64,000 bases of DNA from Marinilactibacillus psychrotolerans (GCF_900101525.1 NZ_FMZD01000001.1:62001-126000), one strand, 5' to 3'. Positions 1 through 10,399 are shown, numbered from the stretch's first letter. Made by a program: numbers and translations. The notes: generated by a model not told the origin, from the sequence alone.

Positions 1-713
<713 letters not shown>

Positions 714-874
714 CTACCCATTCCTCTCTTATAATTAAAAGTTTTGTTTTATTTGAAACAGTTTTGAATTACTGTATCAATTTTCTCGATTCCTTCTTAA
801 ATTTACCACGCATACGCTAACTTTGCAAGCAATATCATATAACATAAAGCTTATAAACGTTGATACATCAAGGG

Positions 875-912
875 GATCACACACTTTGTGATCAAGCGAA
901 CTAGACAAGTGT
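875..912. promoter_or_regulatory. Overlapping inverted repeats in the 480-bp pdhA-def intergenic region
   Basis: The divergent spacer from 711 to 1210 has no gene. It is very A+T-rich. Its only clear structure is a perfect 7-bp inverted repeat, GATCACA at 875-881 and TGTGATC at 887-893. This overlaps a second pairing, ACACTT near 881 with AAGTGT near 907-912. The two cannot form together. It could be an operator or part of the pdhA leader. I could not place the pdhA promoter securely, so the role is open. Confidence 0.3.
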
Positions 913-1210
913 TTCAATTAAAAAATTAGTTTTATTGTTATATATTAAAATCAATAGTAATACAGACTATTAAACTGTTATATAATATTGTTGCTTTTGG
1001 TTACTGTGTTTTTCTGAATTTTTGAAAATATAACTATGTGATTGAGTTCACTATATCATTAAAATAAATTTATCCTATTTTTATTTATTTTTTATGAACC
1101 AACCTTTACGTTGAAATAAAGCAATTGTCACGTGCAATATCGCTTGAAAACTGCTAAAATAACTAGGATAGATTATACTCATCAGATTACTTAATTAAGG
1201 AGTGTTTGCT

Positions 1211-1777
1211 TTGATTACTATGGATGACGTTATACGCGAAGGACATCCTACGTTAAGAAAAATAGCAAAAGATATTGAATTTCCGTTAACTGAAGAACTA
1301 GTACAGCTAGCAGAAGATATGTTACAGTTTTTAAAAAATAGTCAAGATCCAGATATCGCAGAAAAATACGAGTTACGTGGAGGCGTTGGTATCGCCGCTC
1401 CTCAAGTGAACGTTTCTAGCCGCTTGATTGCAGTCCACGTTCCTTCTAGCGATGAAGAATCAGATATCCCTGAATATAGTACTGTATTGATTAATCCTAA
1501 AATCATCAGTCACTCTGTTCAGCAGACGTGTCTTCCTGACGGAGAGGGTTGTTTATCTGTTGATCGTGAAGTACCTGGTATAGTCCCGCGTCACAAAAGA
1601 ATCACTGTTGAATACTATGATACGACCGGCAGTAAACACAAAGAACGATTGCGTGGCTATCCCGCTATAGTCGTTCAACATGAAATTGATCATTTAAATG
1701 GTGTAATGTTTTATGATCGTATAGACCCAGAAAATCCTCTAGCATTGCCAGACGGCATAGACATTCTTGGGGCATAA
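1211..1777 (+). CDS. def: Peptide deformylase
   Basis: Removes the formyl group from the N-terminal methionine of nascent proteins; a cytosolic metalloenzyme. All three family motifs are present in the 188-residue product: GVGIAAPQ (motif 1), EGCLS with metal ligand Cys114 (motif 2), and QHEIDHLNG with His157, Glu158 and His161 (motif 3). The insertion between motifs and the length fit the Gram-positive type 2 enzymes. I chose the TTG at 1211 because AAGGAG lies 8 nt upstream. The upstream GTG at 1202 overlaps that ribosome binding site. The gene stands alone between pdhA (divergent) and a convergent membrane protein, and ends at a strong two-way terminator. Confidence 0.96.
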   Translation: MITMDDVIREGHPTLRKIAKDIEFPLTEELVQLAEDMLQFLKNSQDPDIAEKYELRGGVGIAAPQVNVSSRLIAVHVPSSDEESDIPEYSTVLINPKIISHSVQQTCLPDGEGCLSVDREVPGIVPRHKRITVEYYDTTGSKHKERLRGYPAIVVQHEIDHLNGVMFYDRIDPENPLALPDGIDILGA

Positions 1778-1782
1778 TAACT

Positions 1783-1861
1783 AAAAAGCTGAGATATTGT
1801 CATTTTGAACTGTAAAAGAGATCAATCTCTTACAGTTCAAAATGGCACTCTCAGCTTTTTT
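1783..1861. terminator. Bidirectional terminator between def and the DUF1576 gene
   Basis: A long hairpin has AAAAAGCTGAGA on the left and TCTCAGCTTTTTT on the right. Inside is a near-perfect second stem, CATTTTGAACTGTAAGAG-like arms around a short loop. A-run and T-run flanks allow it to work for def on the plus strand and for the convergent minus-strand gene, whose stop codon lies within the right arm. Confidence 0.85.
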
Positions 1862-3194
1862 CTTTTTCTAATTCTATTTCTTCGGCCGGATCCACTGGTT
1901 CTCTTAATTCACGTCTCTGTTCTCTATGATAGTGTACAGCTTCGAGAAGCGGAATCATTAAAGCAGCTACAAATCCCCCGGCAAAGCCGTTATTATATAA
2001 ATTGATTCCTCCATGAAGATAACTTGTATTGCTCACAACCGTCAAATGCAATCCACCTGCTACCATCCCCATGAAAAATCCATACCTTCCAGCAATTGGT
2101 GCTACTGTTGTCCCAAATAAACCAGCAATAATCACAGAAGTTGCACTCATATCATACGAATTGAGATATCCAATCAATATAACACCCAATAGTATAGGCA
2201 ATACATTTTTTAAATGCTTACCAAACGCTCCAAAACCAACAACTGTTAATATACCTCCAATTGTTGGCCCGTTCAATTCTCCTCCTAGTACTAGTACAAA
2301 TGTAGTCGCTACTAATCCTAGTAATCCCATATTAATTAAGGTTAGGCTGAAACCTGTCTTTTCCAGAAAATCAGTCGAAAGCTGACCTGAATGTTTAGTA
2401 ATTGAACCATAACCTTTGAAAGACCATCCATTTTGATATAGCCCAAATACCAGTAATGAAGCGAATACAAAGAAGAATAAAATAGATAACGGTAGATTAT
2501 ACCCGCTGGAAAGGAGAGAAACCGGCTCTATCACTACCCCAGTCGCTCTTAAGATTGATGTGACTATCGTACCAACTACTCCGCTGGAAAATCCGATATT
2601 ATAGAGACTAAAGCCTTTTGTAAAACCTACAAAATGGTGCGCTAATGGCGGAAGAATAAAGCCTGATACAAAACCTACACTATTGCCCAGTAGAATTCCA
2701 GGGAGAATTGGCAGACCAATATTGAACGTAATCTCATTTACTAAAGGTCCCAAGGCAGTACCAAATAATGCTGCTAAAAGTGATTTTTTAGCTGATACTT
2801 TCGTGATCCAAGCATAAGAAAATGCACCTAAAACGATCGGCATAGAGTTATACAAATTTTTTCCAAAAAAAGAGAAGGCTGCAACAGTAAAGAAAGCTGC
2901 AATCAAAGGACCATTTATTCTAGCTTTTGTCATTTTCATCAATACAAGAGAATGAATCATTAATATACCTGAATTAAAAAATGTGGCCCCTACAGTGGTT
3001 AATGCAAAATAATCAGTTGTTAAATTAGATGGCGAAGTTAAAATTTTGAATTGACCATTTATTATTTCTTCAAATGAATTAAAATAAAATGAAACGGCAA
3101 TAAATAAAAATGAAAACCCTAGCAAAAACCCCAATAGGACTTTCTGAGAAACATGTTGGTAAGGTAAAATAACCCTATCATTGTTTATATCCAT
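1851..3194 (-). CDS. DUF1576 family polytopic membrane protein
   Basis: A 447-residue, very hydrophobic protein of unknown function that I recognise as the DUF1576 family. It has about 12 predicted membrane segments and an acidic/basic cytosolic tail ending EIELEKEKS. The two halves resemble each other. NGPLIAAFFTVAAFSFFGK with PIVLG in the first half corresponds to NGPTIGGILTVVGFGAFGK with PILLG in the second. GTALGPLVNEI corresponds to GTTVAPIAGRYG, and LYNIGFSSGVVG to LYNNGFAGGFVA. This suggests duplication of a transporter-like unit. The ATG at 3194 is preferred because GGAG lies 6 nt upstream. The next ATG up (3206) has a poorer site. A TTGAAA/TATAAT promoter lies about 80 bp upstream. 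Substrate unknown. Confidence 0.75.
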   Translation of the reverse strand: MDINNDRVILPYQHVSQKVLLGFLLGFSFLFIAVSFYFNSFEEIINGQFKILTSPSNLTTDYFALTTVGATFFNSGILMIHSLVLMKMTKARINGPLIAAFFTVAAFSFFGKNLYNSMPIVLGAFSYAWITKVSAKKSLLAALFGTALGPLVNEITFNIGLPILPGILLGNSVGFVSGFILPPLAHHFVGFTKGFSLYNIGFSSGVVGTIVTSILRATGVVIEPVSLLSSGYNLPLSILFFFVFASLLVFGLYQNGWSFKGYGSITKHSGQLSTDFLEKTGFSLTLINMGLLGLVATTFVLVLGGELNGPTIGGILTVVGFGAFGKHLKNVLPILLGVILIGYLNSYDMSATSVIIAGLFGTTVAPIAGRYGFFMGMVAGGLHLTVVSNTSYLHGGINLYNNGFAGGFVAALMIPLLEAVHYHREQRRELREPVDPAEEIELEKEKS

Positions 3195-3272
3195 AATCAT
3201 CTCCATTTCTTAATCACAATAATTAAATACCATTTATCAATAAATTTAATTCGGCAGATTACTTACTATTTA

Positions 3273-3301
3273 ATTATAAATAATGTTTTAACTTGTTTCA
3301 A
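3273..3301 (-). promoter_or_regulatory. Sigma-A promoter of the DUF1576 gene
   Basis: On the minus strand, TTGAAA (3296-3301) and TATAAT (3273-3278) are separated by exactly 17 bp. The -10 is perfect. The transcript would start about 70 nt before the chosen start codon. The rest of the 3195-3593 spacer is A+T-rich and shows no gene; it has a short CAGTAAA/TTTACTG inverted repeat near 3452. Confidence 0.7.
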
Positions 3302-3593
3302 CTTTTGATTCAAAAACACTAAACATGCTATATAAATTGAAATTACTTATTATAACTTCTTTCAAATATAAATTGAAAATCACTTTAACTGTTTTTGATA
3401 TCAACCTATCTTAAAAGTTCACTTCTCTAACTGCGATATTAATTGTTTTTATCAGTAAAAATTTACTGTTCTTTTTATTTTTCCAAGATAATTTCATCCT
3501 AGATTTTTAAAGCTTGTCTATAAAGCACTCGTAATTCAGAGGGAATCTTAGCCTTTTATTTCAGAAATTTTTTAATACATTACCAATTCTGTA

Positions 3594-4373
3594 CTAAATC
3601 AAAGATAGTTTCTTCAATGCTTTGTATATTCCATCGTTATTATTGGTGTCTGTAACTATGCCTGCAACATCTTTAACGATAGATTCAGCATTTCCCATGG
3701 CAACTCCAACTCCTACATTTCCGATCATTTCATAATCATTCATGCCATCTCCGAAAGCGATGATATCTTCTTTTTTAAATCCTTTATCCGTTGATAACTT
3801 AAAGATTGTTTCGAACTTCGAACCATTAGCCGGCAGAACATCCATCCCTTTTTCATACCATCTAACAAACCTAAACTCAGGAAATTGACCATCTTCATAC
3901 AAATGTCTCTCTTCTTCAGTATAAAATATCAGTAATTGTGTTAAATCATTATATTTATAAAAATCAGTCTCATGATCCGGTACGTCAAATCCAACATGTT
4001 TCATTCCCGATTCAACCGCGTGGTTAATCTTGTGACTTCGCCTTTTTAAATCTTTTGCAGTTTCATAAATCAGTTGATGACCATTTGCATCAGCTACTTG
4101 AATTAACCGATTAATCGATTCTTTATCCAAAGGGTTTGAATAAACCATCTCATGGTGAAAAAACCCAGCCGCTCCATTACAGACTATATAATTGGGCAAA
4201 TTCAACTCATCAATCAGTTCTTTTGCCATAACAGCGTTTCTACCTGTTGCAATCGCTACTTCATGACCATTTTTCTGCAAGCGATCAATAGCTTCTCTAG
4301 TGCTGCTTAAAATAGTTTTTTCATCTGTTAACAATGTTCCATCAATATCAAAGTAAATCATTTTTTTATTCAT
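3594..4373 (-). CDS. Cof-type HAD-IIB sugar-phosphate phosphatase
   Basis: A cytosolic haloacid-dehalogenase phosphohydrolase of 259 residues, Cof/YcsE/YwpJ type, probably acting on phosphosugars or flavin/pyridoxal phosphates. The exact substrate cannot be read from the sequence. Motif I is FDIDGTLL with the nucleophilic Asp, motif II is ATGR, and the motif III lysine is in NGSKFETI. Motif IV is GDGMNDYEM. A large C2B cap lies between motifs II and III. The ATG at 4373 follows ATGAGGAGATCC (Shine-Dalgarno GAGGAG). An upstream in-frame ATG at 4445 would add 24 residues without a ribosome binding site. It is monocistronic. Confidence 0.85.
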   Translation of the reverse strand: MNKKMIYFDIDGTLLTDEKTILSSTREAIDRLQKNGHEVAIATGRNAVMAKELIDELNLPNYIVCNGAAGFFHHEMVYSNPLDKESINRLIQVADANGHQLIYETAKDLKRRSHKINHAVESGMKHVGFDVPDHETDFYKYNDLTQLLIFYTEEERHLYEDGQFPEFRFVRWYEKGMDVLPANGSKFETIFKLSTDKGFKKEDIIAFGDGMNDYEMIGNVGVGVAMGNAESIVKDVAGIVTDTNNNDGIYKALKKLSLI

Positions 4374-4560
4374 ACGGATCTCCTCATTTAATTTATACAT
4401 AATTATTATACACGAATTCAGTATACCGTGTGTAATCCATTCCACACAATTTATCTTAGCTTAATATTATAGAATTACAGTATATTGATACTCGTTATAT
4501 TCAAGTTCTATTCATGAATGTTCTTTTTGTGTGATTTGCTTCTTCTATACTTATTTGAGT

Positions 4561-4790
4561 TAGTATGGTAGAATCAATATAGCTGTTGGTAAAGTTATGC
4601 CAACTTATCGGACGGATATAAAAAATGAAAATCAAGTTTGAGCCATGTCATGATTGACTTTACATCTATAGTGGCTTTTTTCATAATATATAAAATACAA
4701 CCTGAATATGTTTTTTATATAGAGGTTTGCTTTTTTTATGCAAACTCCAACATCATAAAATCTGAATGAAAACAATTTTAAAAGGAGATT
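4561..4790 (+). promoter_or_regulatory. Structured leader upstream of rnjA
   Basis: The 349-bp spacer before rnjA has no gene but shows three consecutive stem-loops on the plus strand. These are GTTGG...CCAAC near 4584-4604, an AGCCA...TGGCT stem followed by six T (4641-4682, terminator-like with a long loop), and a GTTTGC/GCAAAC hairpin around a T-rich loop at 4724-4746. The last ends about 40 nt before the Shine-Dalgarno. The arrangement resembles an attenuated or RNase-sensitive 5' leader. Function is inferred only. Confidence 0.4.
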
Positions 4791-4794
4791 TATA

Positions 4795-6465
4795 ATGAAA
4801 CCGAATATTAAAAATAACGAAGCAGCCATCTTTGCATTAGGTGGGCTGAATGAGATCGGAAAAAATACGTACGGAGTACAATTTCAAGACGAGATCATTT
4901 TAATCGATGCAGGAATCAAATTTCCTGAAGATGATTTGTTAGGAATCGACTATGTTATTCCTGATTATTCTTACATTCTTGAAAATAAAGATAAGATCCA
5001 AGGGCTTTTCATTACGCATGGTCACGAAGATCACGTTGGCGGAATTCCTTATTTACTAAAACAATTAAATATTCCTGTTTATGCCGGTAAGCTTGCCTTA
5101 GCTCTTATCCGAAATAAACTGAATGAACATCAATTACTCCGTTCGGCTGAATTAAACGAAATCAACGAAGATACAGTTGTGAAATTTAGAAAGACATCTG
5201 TTTCTTTCTTCCGTACTACCCACAGTGTACCTGAGTCATACGGAATTGTTGTTAAAACACCTAACGGAAATATCGTTCAGACTGGAGATTTCAAGTTTGA
5301 CTTTACTCCTGTAGGTGAACCTGCAAATCTGCATAAGATGGCAAAGATTGGTGAAGAAGGTGTACTAGCTCTGCTATCTGATAGTACCAATGCTGAAGTT
5401 CCTAACTTCACAAAATCAGAACAAGTTGTTGGGGACTCCATCCAAAACTTATTGAAGAAAATTGATGGTAGAATTATATTCGCTACTTTCGCTTCTAATA
5501 TTTCCAGAGTACAGCAAGTCGTTAAAGCAGCGAATGCTACAGGACGTAAGATTGCTGTTTTTGGACGCAGTATGGTTACCTCACTAGAAACTGGCCAGGA
5601 ACTTGGTTATATTGTGGCTGAAGAAGGAACCTTTATCCATCCTAATGAACTGAAAAAATACAAAGATAATGAAGTTCTGATATTGTGTACCGGCTCTCAA
5701 GGGGAACCGATGGCAGCCTTGAGTCGTGTCGCAAACGGTACCCATCGACAAATCTCAATCCAACCAGGAGATTCAGTGGTGTTCTCAAGCTCACCGATTC
5801 CTGGAAACACCGTCAGCGTTAACCGGGTAATTAACCAGTTATTAGAAGCAGGCGCAAATGTCATTCACGGAAAAGTCAATAATATCCATACCTCTGGTCA
5901 TGGTGGACAAGAAGAACAAAAATTAATGCTTCGATTAATGAAACCTAAATTTTTTGTTCCAATTCATGGTGAACATCGCATGCAGAGAATCCACGCTAAT
6001 TTGGCTATGAAAACCGGTGTGCCAGAAGAAAACTGTTTCATTTTAGATAATGGTGAAATTGTAGCATTTACTGAAGATTCTGCTAGACGTGCTGGTGAAT
6101 TTACTGCACAAGATGTCTATATTGATGGTAGTGGTATTGGAGATATTGGAAGCGTCGTTCTAAAAGATCGTAAATTACTTTCCGATAATGGTTTGGTTGT
6201 CGTAGTTGCTACAATTGATACGGATAAGCGCTCAATTTTGGCTGGTCCTGATATCATTTCTAGAGGATTCATTTATATGCGTGAGTCAGAACAATTGATT
6301 CATGGTGCTCAAAAAGTGGCATTTGAAAGTATCACTCGTTCATTTGAGTATAAACAAGTGAATGAGTATAAAATGCGAAATGACTTAATTGAGGATATCA
6401 AACAATTCCTATTTGCTGAAACAGAACGTAAGCCAATTATCTTACCAGTTATTTTAACGAAATAA
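4795..6465 (+). CDS. rnjA: Ribonuclease J1
   Basis: A 5'-to-3' exoribonuclease and endoribonuclease of the metallo-beta-lactamase/beta-CASP family, central to mRNA decay and rRNA maturation in Firmicutes. The 556-residue product starts [17 protein letters not shown]. It carries the zinc-binding [10 protein letters not shown] (His75, His77, Asp79, His80). Next are [20 protein letters not shown], the beta-CASP region with FATFASN, and [19 protein letters not shown] and PIHGEHRM follow, with a C-terminal oligomerisation domain. Length and sequence match RNase J1 better than J2. An AAGGAG site precedes the ATG. It is a single-gene unit with a structured leader and a strong terminator, set alone on the plus strand among minus-strand genes. 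Confidence 0.97.
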   Translation: MKPNIKNNEAAIFALGGLNEIGKNTYGVQFQDEIILIDAGIKFPEDDLLGIDYVIPDYSYILENKDKIQGLFITHGHEDHVGGIPYLLKQLNIPVYAGKLALALIRNKLNEHQLLRSAELNEINEDTVVKFRKTSVSFFRTTHSVPESYGIVVKTPNGNIVQTGDFKFDFTPVGEPANLHKMAKIGEEGVLALLSDSTNAEVPNFTKSEQVVGDSIQNLLKKIDGRIIFATFASNISRVQQVVKAANATGRKIAVFGRSMVTSLETGQELGYIVAEEGTFIHPNELKKYKDNEVLILCTGSQGEPMAALSRVANGTHRQISIQPGDSVVFSSSPIPGNTVSVNRVINQLLEAGANVIHGKVNNIHTSGHGGQEEQKLMLRLMKPKFFVPIHGEHRMQRIHANLAMKTGVPEENCFILDNGEIVAFTEDSARRAGEFTAQDVYIDGSGIGDIGSVVLKDRKLLSDNGLVVVVATIDTDKRSILAGPDIISRGFIYMRESEQLIHGAQKVAFESITRSFEYKQVNEYKMRNDLIEDIKQFLFAETERKPIILPVILTK

Positions 6466-6473
6466 CCTAAATA

Positions 6474-6515
6474 AAAACGCTAAAGCAGATTATTTTTGCT
6501 TTAGCGTTTTCTTTT
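6474..6515. terminator. Bidirectional terminator between rnjA and liaR
   Basis: A 14-bp perfect stem, AAAACGCTAAAGCA with TGCTTTAGCGTTTT, around a 9-nt loop. A T-rich run follows on the plus strand and an A-rich run precedes it. It can serve both rnjA and the converging lia operon. Confidence 0.92.
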
Positions 6516-6527
6516 TTTAATTCCCTA

Positions 6528-7160
6528 TTATTCTACTAAATCATGTCTAAATGCATATATAGCGGCTTGAGTGCGATCTTCAACTTGTAGTTTAGATAAA
6601 ATGTTAGATACATGTGTTTTTACTGTTTTTAAAGTGATAAAAAGTGAATCTGCAATTTCCTGATTAGAATATCCTTGGGAAATCAGTTGCAACACTTCTT
6701 TTTCGCGGTTCGTCAAATCATCGTGCAAAATAGTCTTTTGCTTAGTACTTTCCCGATCCAGAATTTTTTCTGTAACTTCTGTTTCAAAATATGGATCTCC
6801 ATTATATGTAGAACGGATAGCTTCCGCAATTTCACTTGCTGAAGAGGTTTTCAAAAGATAACCTGAAGCACCTGCTTCCATGGCTGGGAAGACTTTTTCA
6901 TCATCAATAAAACTAGTTAAAATGATTATTTTTGCTTCCGGCCATTCTTTTAAAATTTTCTGGGTTGACTCAATACCATCCATTACTTCCATGACTAGAT
7001 CCATTAATATAATATCTGGTTTTTCTTTTAATGCAATTTCAAACCCTTGTTGACCATCTTCTGCTTCTCCAATGACAGTAATGTCTTCTTGTATAGAAAA
7101 ATAAGAAGATAATCCTAATCGAACCATTTGATGATCATCTACTAGCAATAGTCGAATCAT
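6528..7160 (-). CDS. liaR: Response regulator of the LiaR/VraR type
   Basis: A NarL/FixJ-family response regulator (210 residues) that controls the cell-envelope stress response. The receiver domain has acidic residues Asp8/Asp9, the phosphoacceptor Asp54 in ILMDL, the conserved Thr in LTSF, and Lys in LLKTS. The C-terminal LuxR-type helix-turn-helix is LTNREKEVLQLISQGYSNQEIA...TVKTHVSNILSKL. Its ATG overlaps the liaS stop codon (ATGA), so the two are translationally coupled. With LiaF and LiaS it forms the three-component LiaFSR system, which answers lipid II-directed antibiotics and daptomycin in related species. The target promoters are not in this window as far as I can tell. Confidence 0.92.
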   Translation of the reverse strand: MIRLLLVDDHQMVRLGLSSYFSIQEDITVIGEAEDGQQGFEIALKEKPDIILMDLVMEVMDGIESTQKILKEWPEAKIIILTSFIDDEKVFPAMEAGASGYLLKTSSASEIAEAIRSTYNGDPYFETEVTEKILDRESTKQKTILHDDLTNREKEVLQLISQGYSNQEIADSLFITLKTVKTHVSNILSKLQVEDRTQAAIYAFRHDLVE

Positions 7161-8215
7161 TTTTTTCCTCCTGCTATAATTGGTATGCTAATTTCAATAC
7201 TCGTCCCTTTATTGGGAAACGAAATAATTTTTACATTTCCGCCAATTCCATTGATTCTTTCACGTATATTCTCAAGGCCATAGCTTCCTGATTTTTTAGA
7301 ATTCATATCAAAACCTACACCATCATCTATCATTCTGAGTTGAACTGTTTCATGAACTTTTTTAAGATATACTTCCAGTTCTTCTGCTTTTGCATGTCTC
7401 AATACATTGGAGAGTAATTCCTGAACGATTCTAAATAAGTGGTCTTCTATCCCATCTGGCAATCTTACATTTTCAATTTCAAACCGAATATCCGTACTGA
7501 TTTTTGTACAAAGTTCTTTTAATAATTGTTCAATTCCTTGCTTTAATGTTTTGCCGTCCAACTTAACAGGTCTTAAGTGCAGAAGAAGTGCCCGCATTTC
7601 CGTTTGTGAATCGTTAATGATTTTTTCAATTAAATCCAACTGTGTTTTAAACTTTTCATCCAATTCATCCGATTGCTGATTGACGGCACTCAGCATCATA
7701 GAGGCTGCAAATAACTGCTGACTTACAGAGTCATGTAACTCTCTAGCAATTCTGTGTCGTTCTTGCTCGAGAATTTCAATTTTTGTTTCATTACTCATCT
7801 GAGTAGAACGTTGGCTAGCACTGATTGCTTCCTCTGCCATACGCATTAATTTCTCGTGAAGATTAATGAACTGGCGGTCTATTTCTTTATTCACTTGTAA
7901 TGGGGTATCTAATGAGTACATATCTAAAAATATAGAAGCAGAATAATGTCCTTTTGACATCATTTTAAGACCTTCTTCTACTTTCTTCAATTTCTTTCTT
8001 TCAAATGATTTCATATAAGCAAGCATGATAATTGTTAAAAAAACAGAAAAGAAAACTAAGTAAAATATTAGTGGAAATCCTGAGAATTTATATTCAAACA
8101 TCATATAAAACCAATTTTCATCTGTAAAGGTAAAGCAGATGAATAAAGTAAATACAAAGATCAATAAGAAAAACAAGAAAAAGTATTTAGAAAATTCAGT
8201 GGCATTTTTTCTCAT
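7157..8215 (-). CDS. liaS: Sensor histidine kinase of the LiaS/VraS type
   Basis: An intramembrane-sensing histidine kinase of 352 residues. Two N-terminal membrane helices (about residues 12-35 and 43-65) flank a very short extracytoplasmic loop, typical of LiaS. A HAMP-like linker and the HisKA_3 dimerisation helix follow, with H-box ERHRIARELHDSVSQQ. The HATPase_c domain has the N box LLSNVLRHAKA and the G box DDGVGFD plus GSYGLENIRERI. The ATG at 8215 is preceded by GAGGTGG and overlaps the liaF stop (ATGA). A longer frame to 8302 would run inside liaF and is rejected. It phosphorylates LiaR. Confidence 0.92.
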   Translation of the reverse strand: MRKNATEFSKYFFLFFLLIFVFTLFICFTFTDENWFYMMFEYKFSGFPLIFYLVFFSVFLTIIMLAYMKSFERKKLKKVEEGLKMMSKGHYSASIFLDMYSLDTPLQVNKEIDRQFINLHEKLMRMAEEAISASQRSTQMSNETKIEILEQERHRIARELHDSVSQQLFAASMMLSAVNQQSDELDEKFKTQLDLIEKIINDSQTEMRALLLHLRPVKLDGKTLKQGIEQLLKELCTKISTDIRFEIENVRLPDGIEDHLFRIVQELLSNVLRHAKAEELEVYLKKVHETVQLRMIDDGVGFDMNSKKSGSYGLENIRERINGIGGNVKIISFPNKGTSIEISIPIIAGGKK

Positions 8216-8949
8216 AAAAATACCACCTCTACTTCGCCCACTAATACGTTCAGCACGACCTTGATTTTTCTTGAACTCAAATGATAGGAAGGAGATTGCC
8301 ATTTTAGTGTTTCATTTTTCAAGTCCAGTTCATCATGGCCCACTTTGACTTTACCAAGTAATAAAGATATATCTAATGAAACCCCAACTTCATCAGGTAT
8401 GAGTATTTTAGTTTCACCAATTCCTTTTCTTATCAAGACGATATTTTCCTGTTTAGGTAAAATGGTGTTACCTAAATCAATAACTGTATCACCCATTATT
8501 TTAGTAAAATTTATATCGTCCCATTCATAAATATCATAGCCAATCGAATCATCGCCAAACCATTTTTTTCTAGACATTTGCACAGTTTCTTCTTCATGCT
8601 CTTTAAACTGTACAGCTACATATTCCTTTTCTCGCCATTTAGTCTGCTTTTTGGTAAGAGGATCTTTGACAGTCTTAAACATTCGGTGATCTTCTCCAAC
8701 TTTGAAAATCAATAATACAATCAAAATGACCCATACTGCACTAGTAAACAGAATAGAAAGGAAGAATAATATAAGCCCTAGCCAAAAAAGATTGCCTTGC
8801 TTTTCATGAGATTTAAAAATTCTGTCAGAAAAAAACATTAATAGGATACTCCCTATTAATAAAATGAGAATCAGTGGATCTGTTACAAGATCATAAAGTA
8901 ACCAAATTCCAAGCAAACCCATAATTATCTTAAAAATTGGACGATTCAT
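8212..8949 (-). CDS. liaF: LiaF, membrane inhibitor of the LiaSR system
   Basis: A 245-residue membrane protein with four hydrophobic segments in the first 90 residues and a cytosolic C-terminal domain of the DUF2154/LiaF type, which includes the ILIPDEVGVSLDISLLLGKV beta-strand repeat and ends VLVGEVEVVFL. LiaF keeps LiaS off in unstressed cells. It is first in the liaF-liaS-liaR operon, with ATGA couplings at both junctions. A Shine-Dalgarno TAGGAG precedes the ATG. TATAAT and a weak TTATCT element occur about 35-60 bp upstream as a possible promoter. Confidence 0.9.
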   Translation of the reverse strand: MNRPIFKIIMGLLGIWLLYDLVTDPLILILLIGSILLMFFSDRIFKSHEKQGNLFWLGLILFFLSILFTSAVWVILIVLLIFKVGEDHRMFKTVKDPLTKKQTKWREKEYVAVQFKEHEEETVQMSRKKWFGDDSIGYDIYEWDDINFTKIMGDTVIDLGNTILPKQENIVLIRKGIGETKILIPDEVGVSLDISLLLGKVKVGHDELDLKNETLKWQSPSYHLSSRKIKVVLNVLVGEVEVVFL

Positions 8950-9057
8950 TTTACATGCTCCTAGCTATTCTATAGTAATTATAGTATAGCGAATATATCA
9001 GATAATAGCATTACTTGAAAGCGAAAATCAGCCTAAAGTATGATTTTTGAAATAGGT

Positions 9058-9096
9058 AAAAAAAAAATCAAAAGATAGCCTAAACTATCTTTTGAT
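9058..9096 (-). terminator. Terminator of greA
   Basis: An inverted repeat TCAAAAGATAG / CTATCTTTTGA around a 5-nt loop is followed on the minus strand by nine or more T. It lies 17 bp after the greA stop codon and before the lia operon. Confidence 0.92.
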
Positions 9097-9112
9097 CAGA
9101 TTCTTGTTTATT

Positions 9113-9586
9113 TCAAAATACTTTTGTAATTTCAACTTCCATTGATCCACCTGGCGTTTCAATAGAAACAATTTCTCCGACTTTCTTTCCTAAAAGTGCC
9201 TGAGCAATTGGAGATTCATTTGAAATTTTACCAGAGAAAGGATCCGCTTCAGCTTTTCCTACGATTGTATATTCTTCATCAATACCATCTGGAAGTTCTT
9301 TAAAAGTAACTGAACGTCCAAGAGAAACTTCATCTGTTTTAGCTTTAGAGTTATCAATAATCTCAGCATTTTGCAGCATATTTTCTACGGTGCTGATGCG
9401 CCCTTCAATAAATGCTTGCTCGTCTTTTGCAGATTCATATTCAGAGTTTTCAGATAAATCTCCAAATCCACGTGCGATTTTGATTCGTTCTACAACTTCT
9501 TTTCTTTTCACTGATTTTAATTCGTTTAATTCGTTCTCCAATTTTTCTTTACCTTCTAAAGTCATTGGATATACTTTTTCTGTCAT
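9113..9586 (-). CDS. greA: Transcription elongation factor GreA
   Basis: Rescues backtracked RNA polymerase by stimulating its intrinsic transcript cleavage through the secondary channel. The 157-residue protein has the N-terminal coiled coil (about residues 1-75). Its tip motif [20 protein letters not shown] supplies the acidic residues. The globular FKBP-like domain has [21 protein letters not shown] start at the ATG at 9586, 8 nt after GAGGTG. The GTG at 9598 is inside that ribosome binding site. greA closes the conserved alaS-ireB-ruvX-DUF1292-mltG-udk-greA neighbourhood and has its own terminator. Confidence 0.96.
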   Translation of the reverse strand: MTEKVYPMTLEGKEKLENELNELKSVKRKEVVERIKIARGFGDLSENSEYESAKDEQAFIEGRISTVENMLQNAEIIDNSKAKTDEVSLGRSVTFKELPDGIDEEYTIVGKAEADPFSGKISNESPIAQALLGKKVGEIVSIETPGGSMEVEITKVF

Positions 9587-9763
9587 CAAATGCTTCACCT
9601 CATATATTATAATTAATGTTCAAACAAAAGAACTAGTATCTTTTTACCTTATTTATAGTTTTTGATTCAAACTCTGAGTTTATAATCTCAATGGAAACAA
9701 GATACCACGAACTTAACATCTTGTAAAGCGTTTTGTTAGGATATTTTAAGCATAGAATTTTCA

Positions 9764-10399
9764 TCATAGAGAACGGTTTTTAAAGATCGTATCAATTTTG
9801 GTTGTCATCAAGTCTATTGCTACTTGATTCCTTCCACCTTCTGGAATAATGATATCTGCATACTTTTTGGTAGGTTCAATAAATTGTGTATGCATTGGTT
9901 TAACCACACCGAGGTACTGTTCAATTACGTGATCCAAAGTACGCGCCCGTTCTTCAATGTCTCTTTTGATTCGACGAATTATCCTGATATCATCATCTGT
10001 ATCGACATAGACTTTAATGTCCATCAATTCTCGGAGTCTTGGATCTTCTAAGATAAGTATACCTTCTAAAATAATCACTTCTTTAGGTTCTTGCACAATG
10101 ACTTCATTGCTTCGAGTATGTTTTGTATAATCATATACAGGTTTTTCAATTGTTTCATAATTGAGCAGCTTAAACAAATGCTGAATCAATAAGTCTGTAT
10201 CAAAAGCGAATGGGTGATCGTAATTCGTGTTCAATCTCTCTTCAAAGTTTAAATGGTCCTGATTCTTATAATAAGAATCTTGTTCCAACATCATAATAGA
10301 TCTACCAGGGAAATGATTATAGATCGCTTGACTGACACTTGTCTTTCCACTACCAGAACCTCCAGTAACGCCTATTACTATGGGTTTTGTACTTTTCAT
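9764..10399 (-). CDS. udk: Uridine kinase
   Basis: Phosphorylates uridine and cytidine to UMP and CMP in pyrimidine salvage. The 211-residue product has the Walker A loop [12 protein letters not shown] near the N terminus, DSYYKNQ and NYDHPFAFD substrate contacts, [10 protein letters not shown], and the lid region [18 protein letters not shown] typical of Udk. The ATG at 10399 follows AAAGGAAAA. The 12 extra codons of the longer frame have no ribosome binding site. It lies between mltG (with a terminator between) and greA, as in many Firmicutes. No terminator is evident after it in the 177-bp spacer before greA. Confidence 0.95.
   Translation of the reverse strand: MKSTKPIVIGVTGGSGSGKTSVSQAIYNHFPGRSIMMLEQDSYYKNQDHLNFEERLNTNYDHPFAFDTDLLIQHLFKLLNYETIEKPVYDYTKHTRSNEVIVQEPKEVIILEGILILEDPRLRELMDIKVYVDTDDDIRIIRRIKRDIEERARTLDHVIEQYLGVVKPMHTQFIEPTKKYADIIIPEGGRNQVAIDLMTTKIDTIFKNRSL

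Noticed and set aside
9587-9598. GTG start giving greA four more residues
   Set aside because: This GTG is part of the GAGGTG ribosome binding site of the ATG at 9586.
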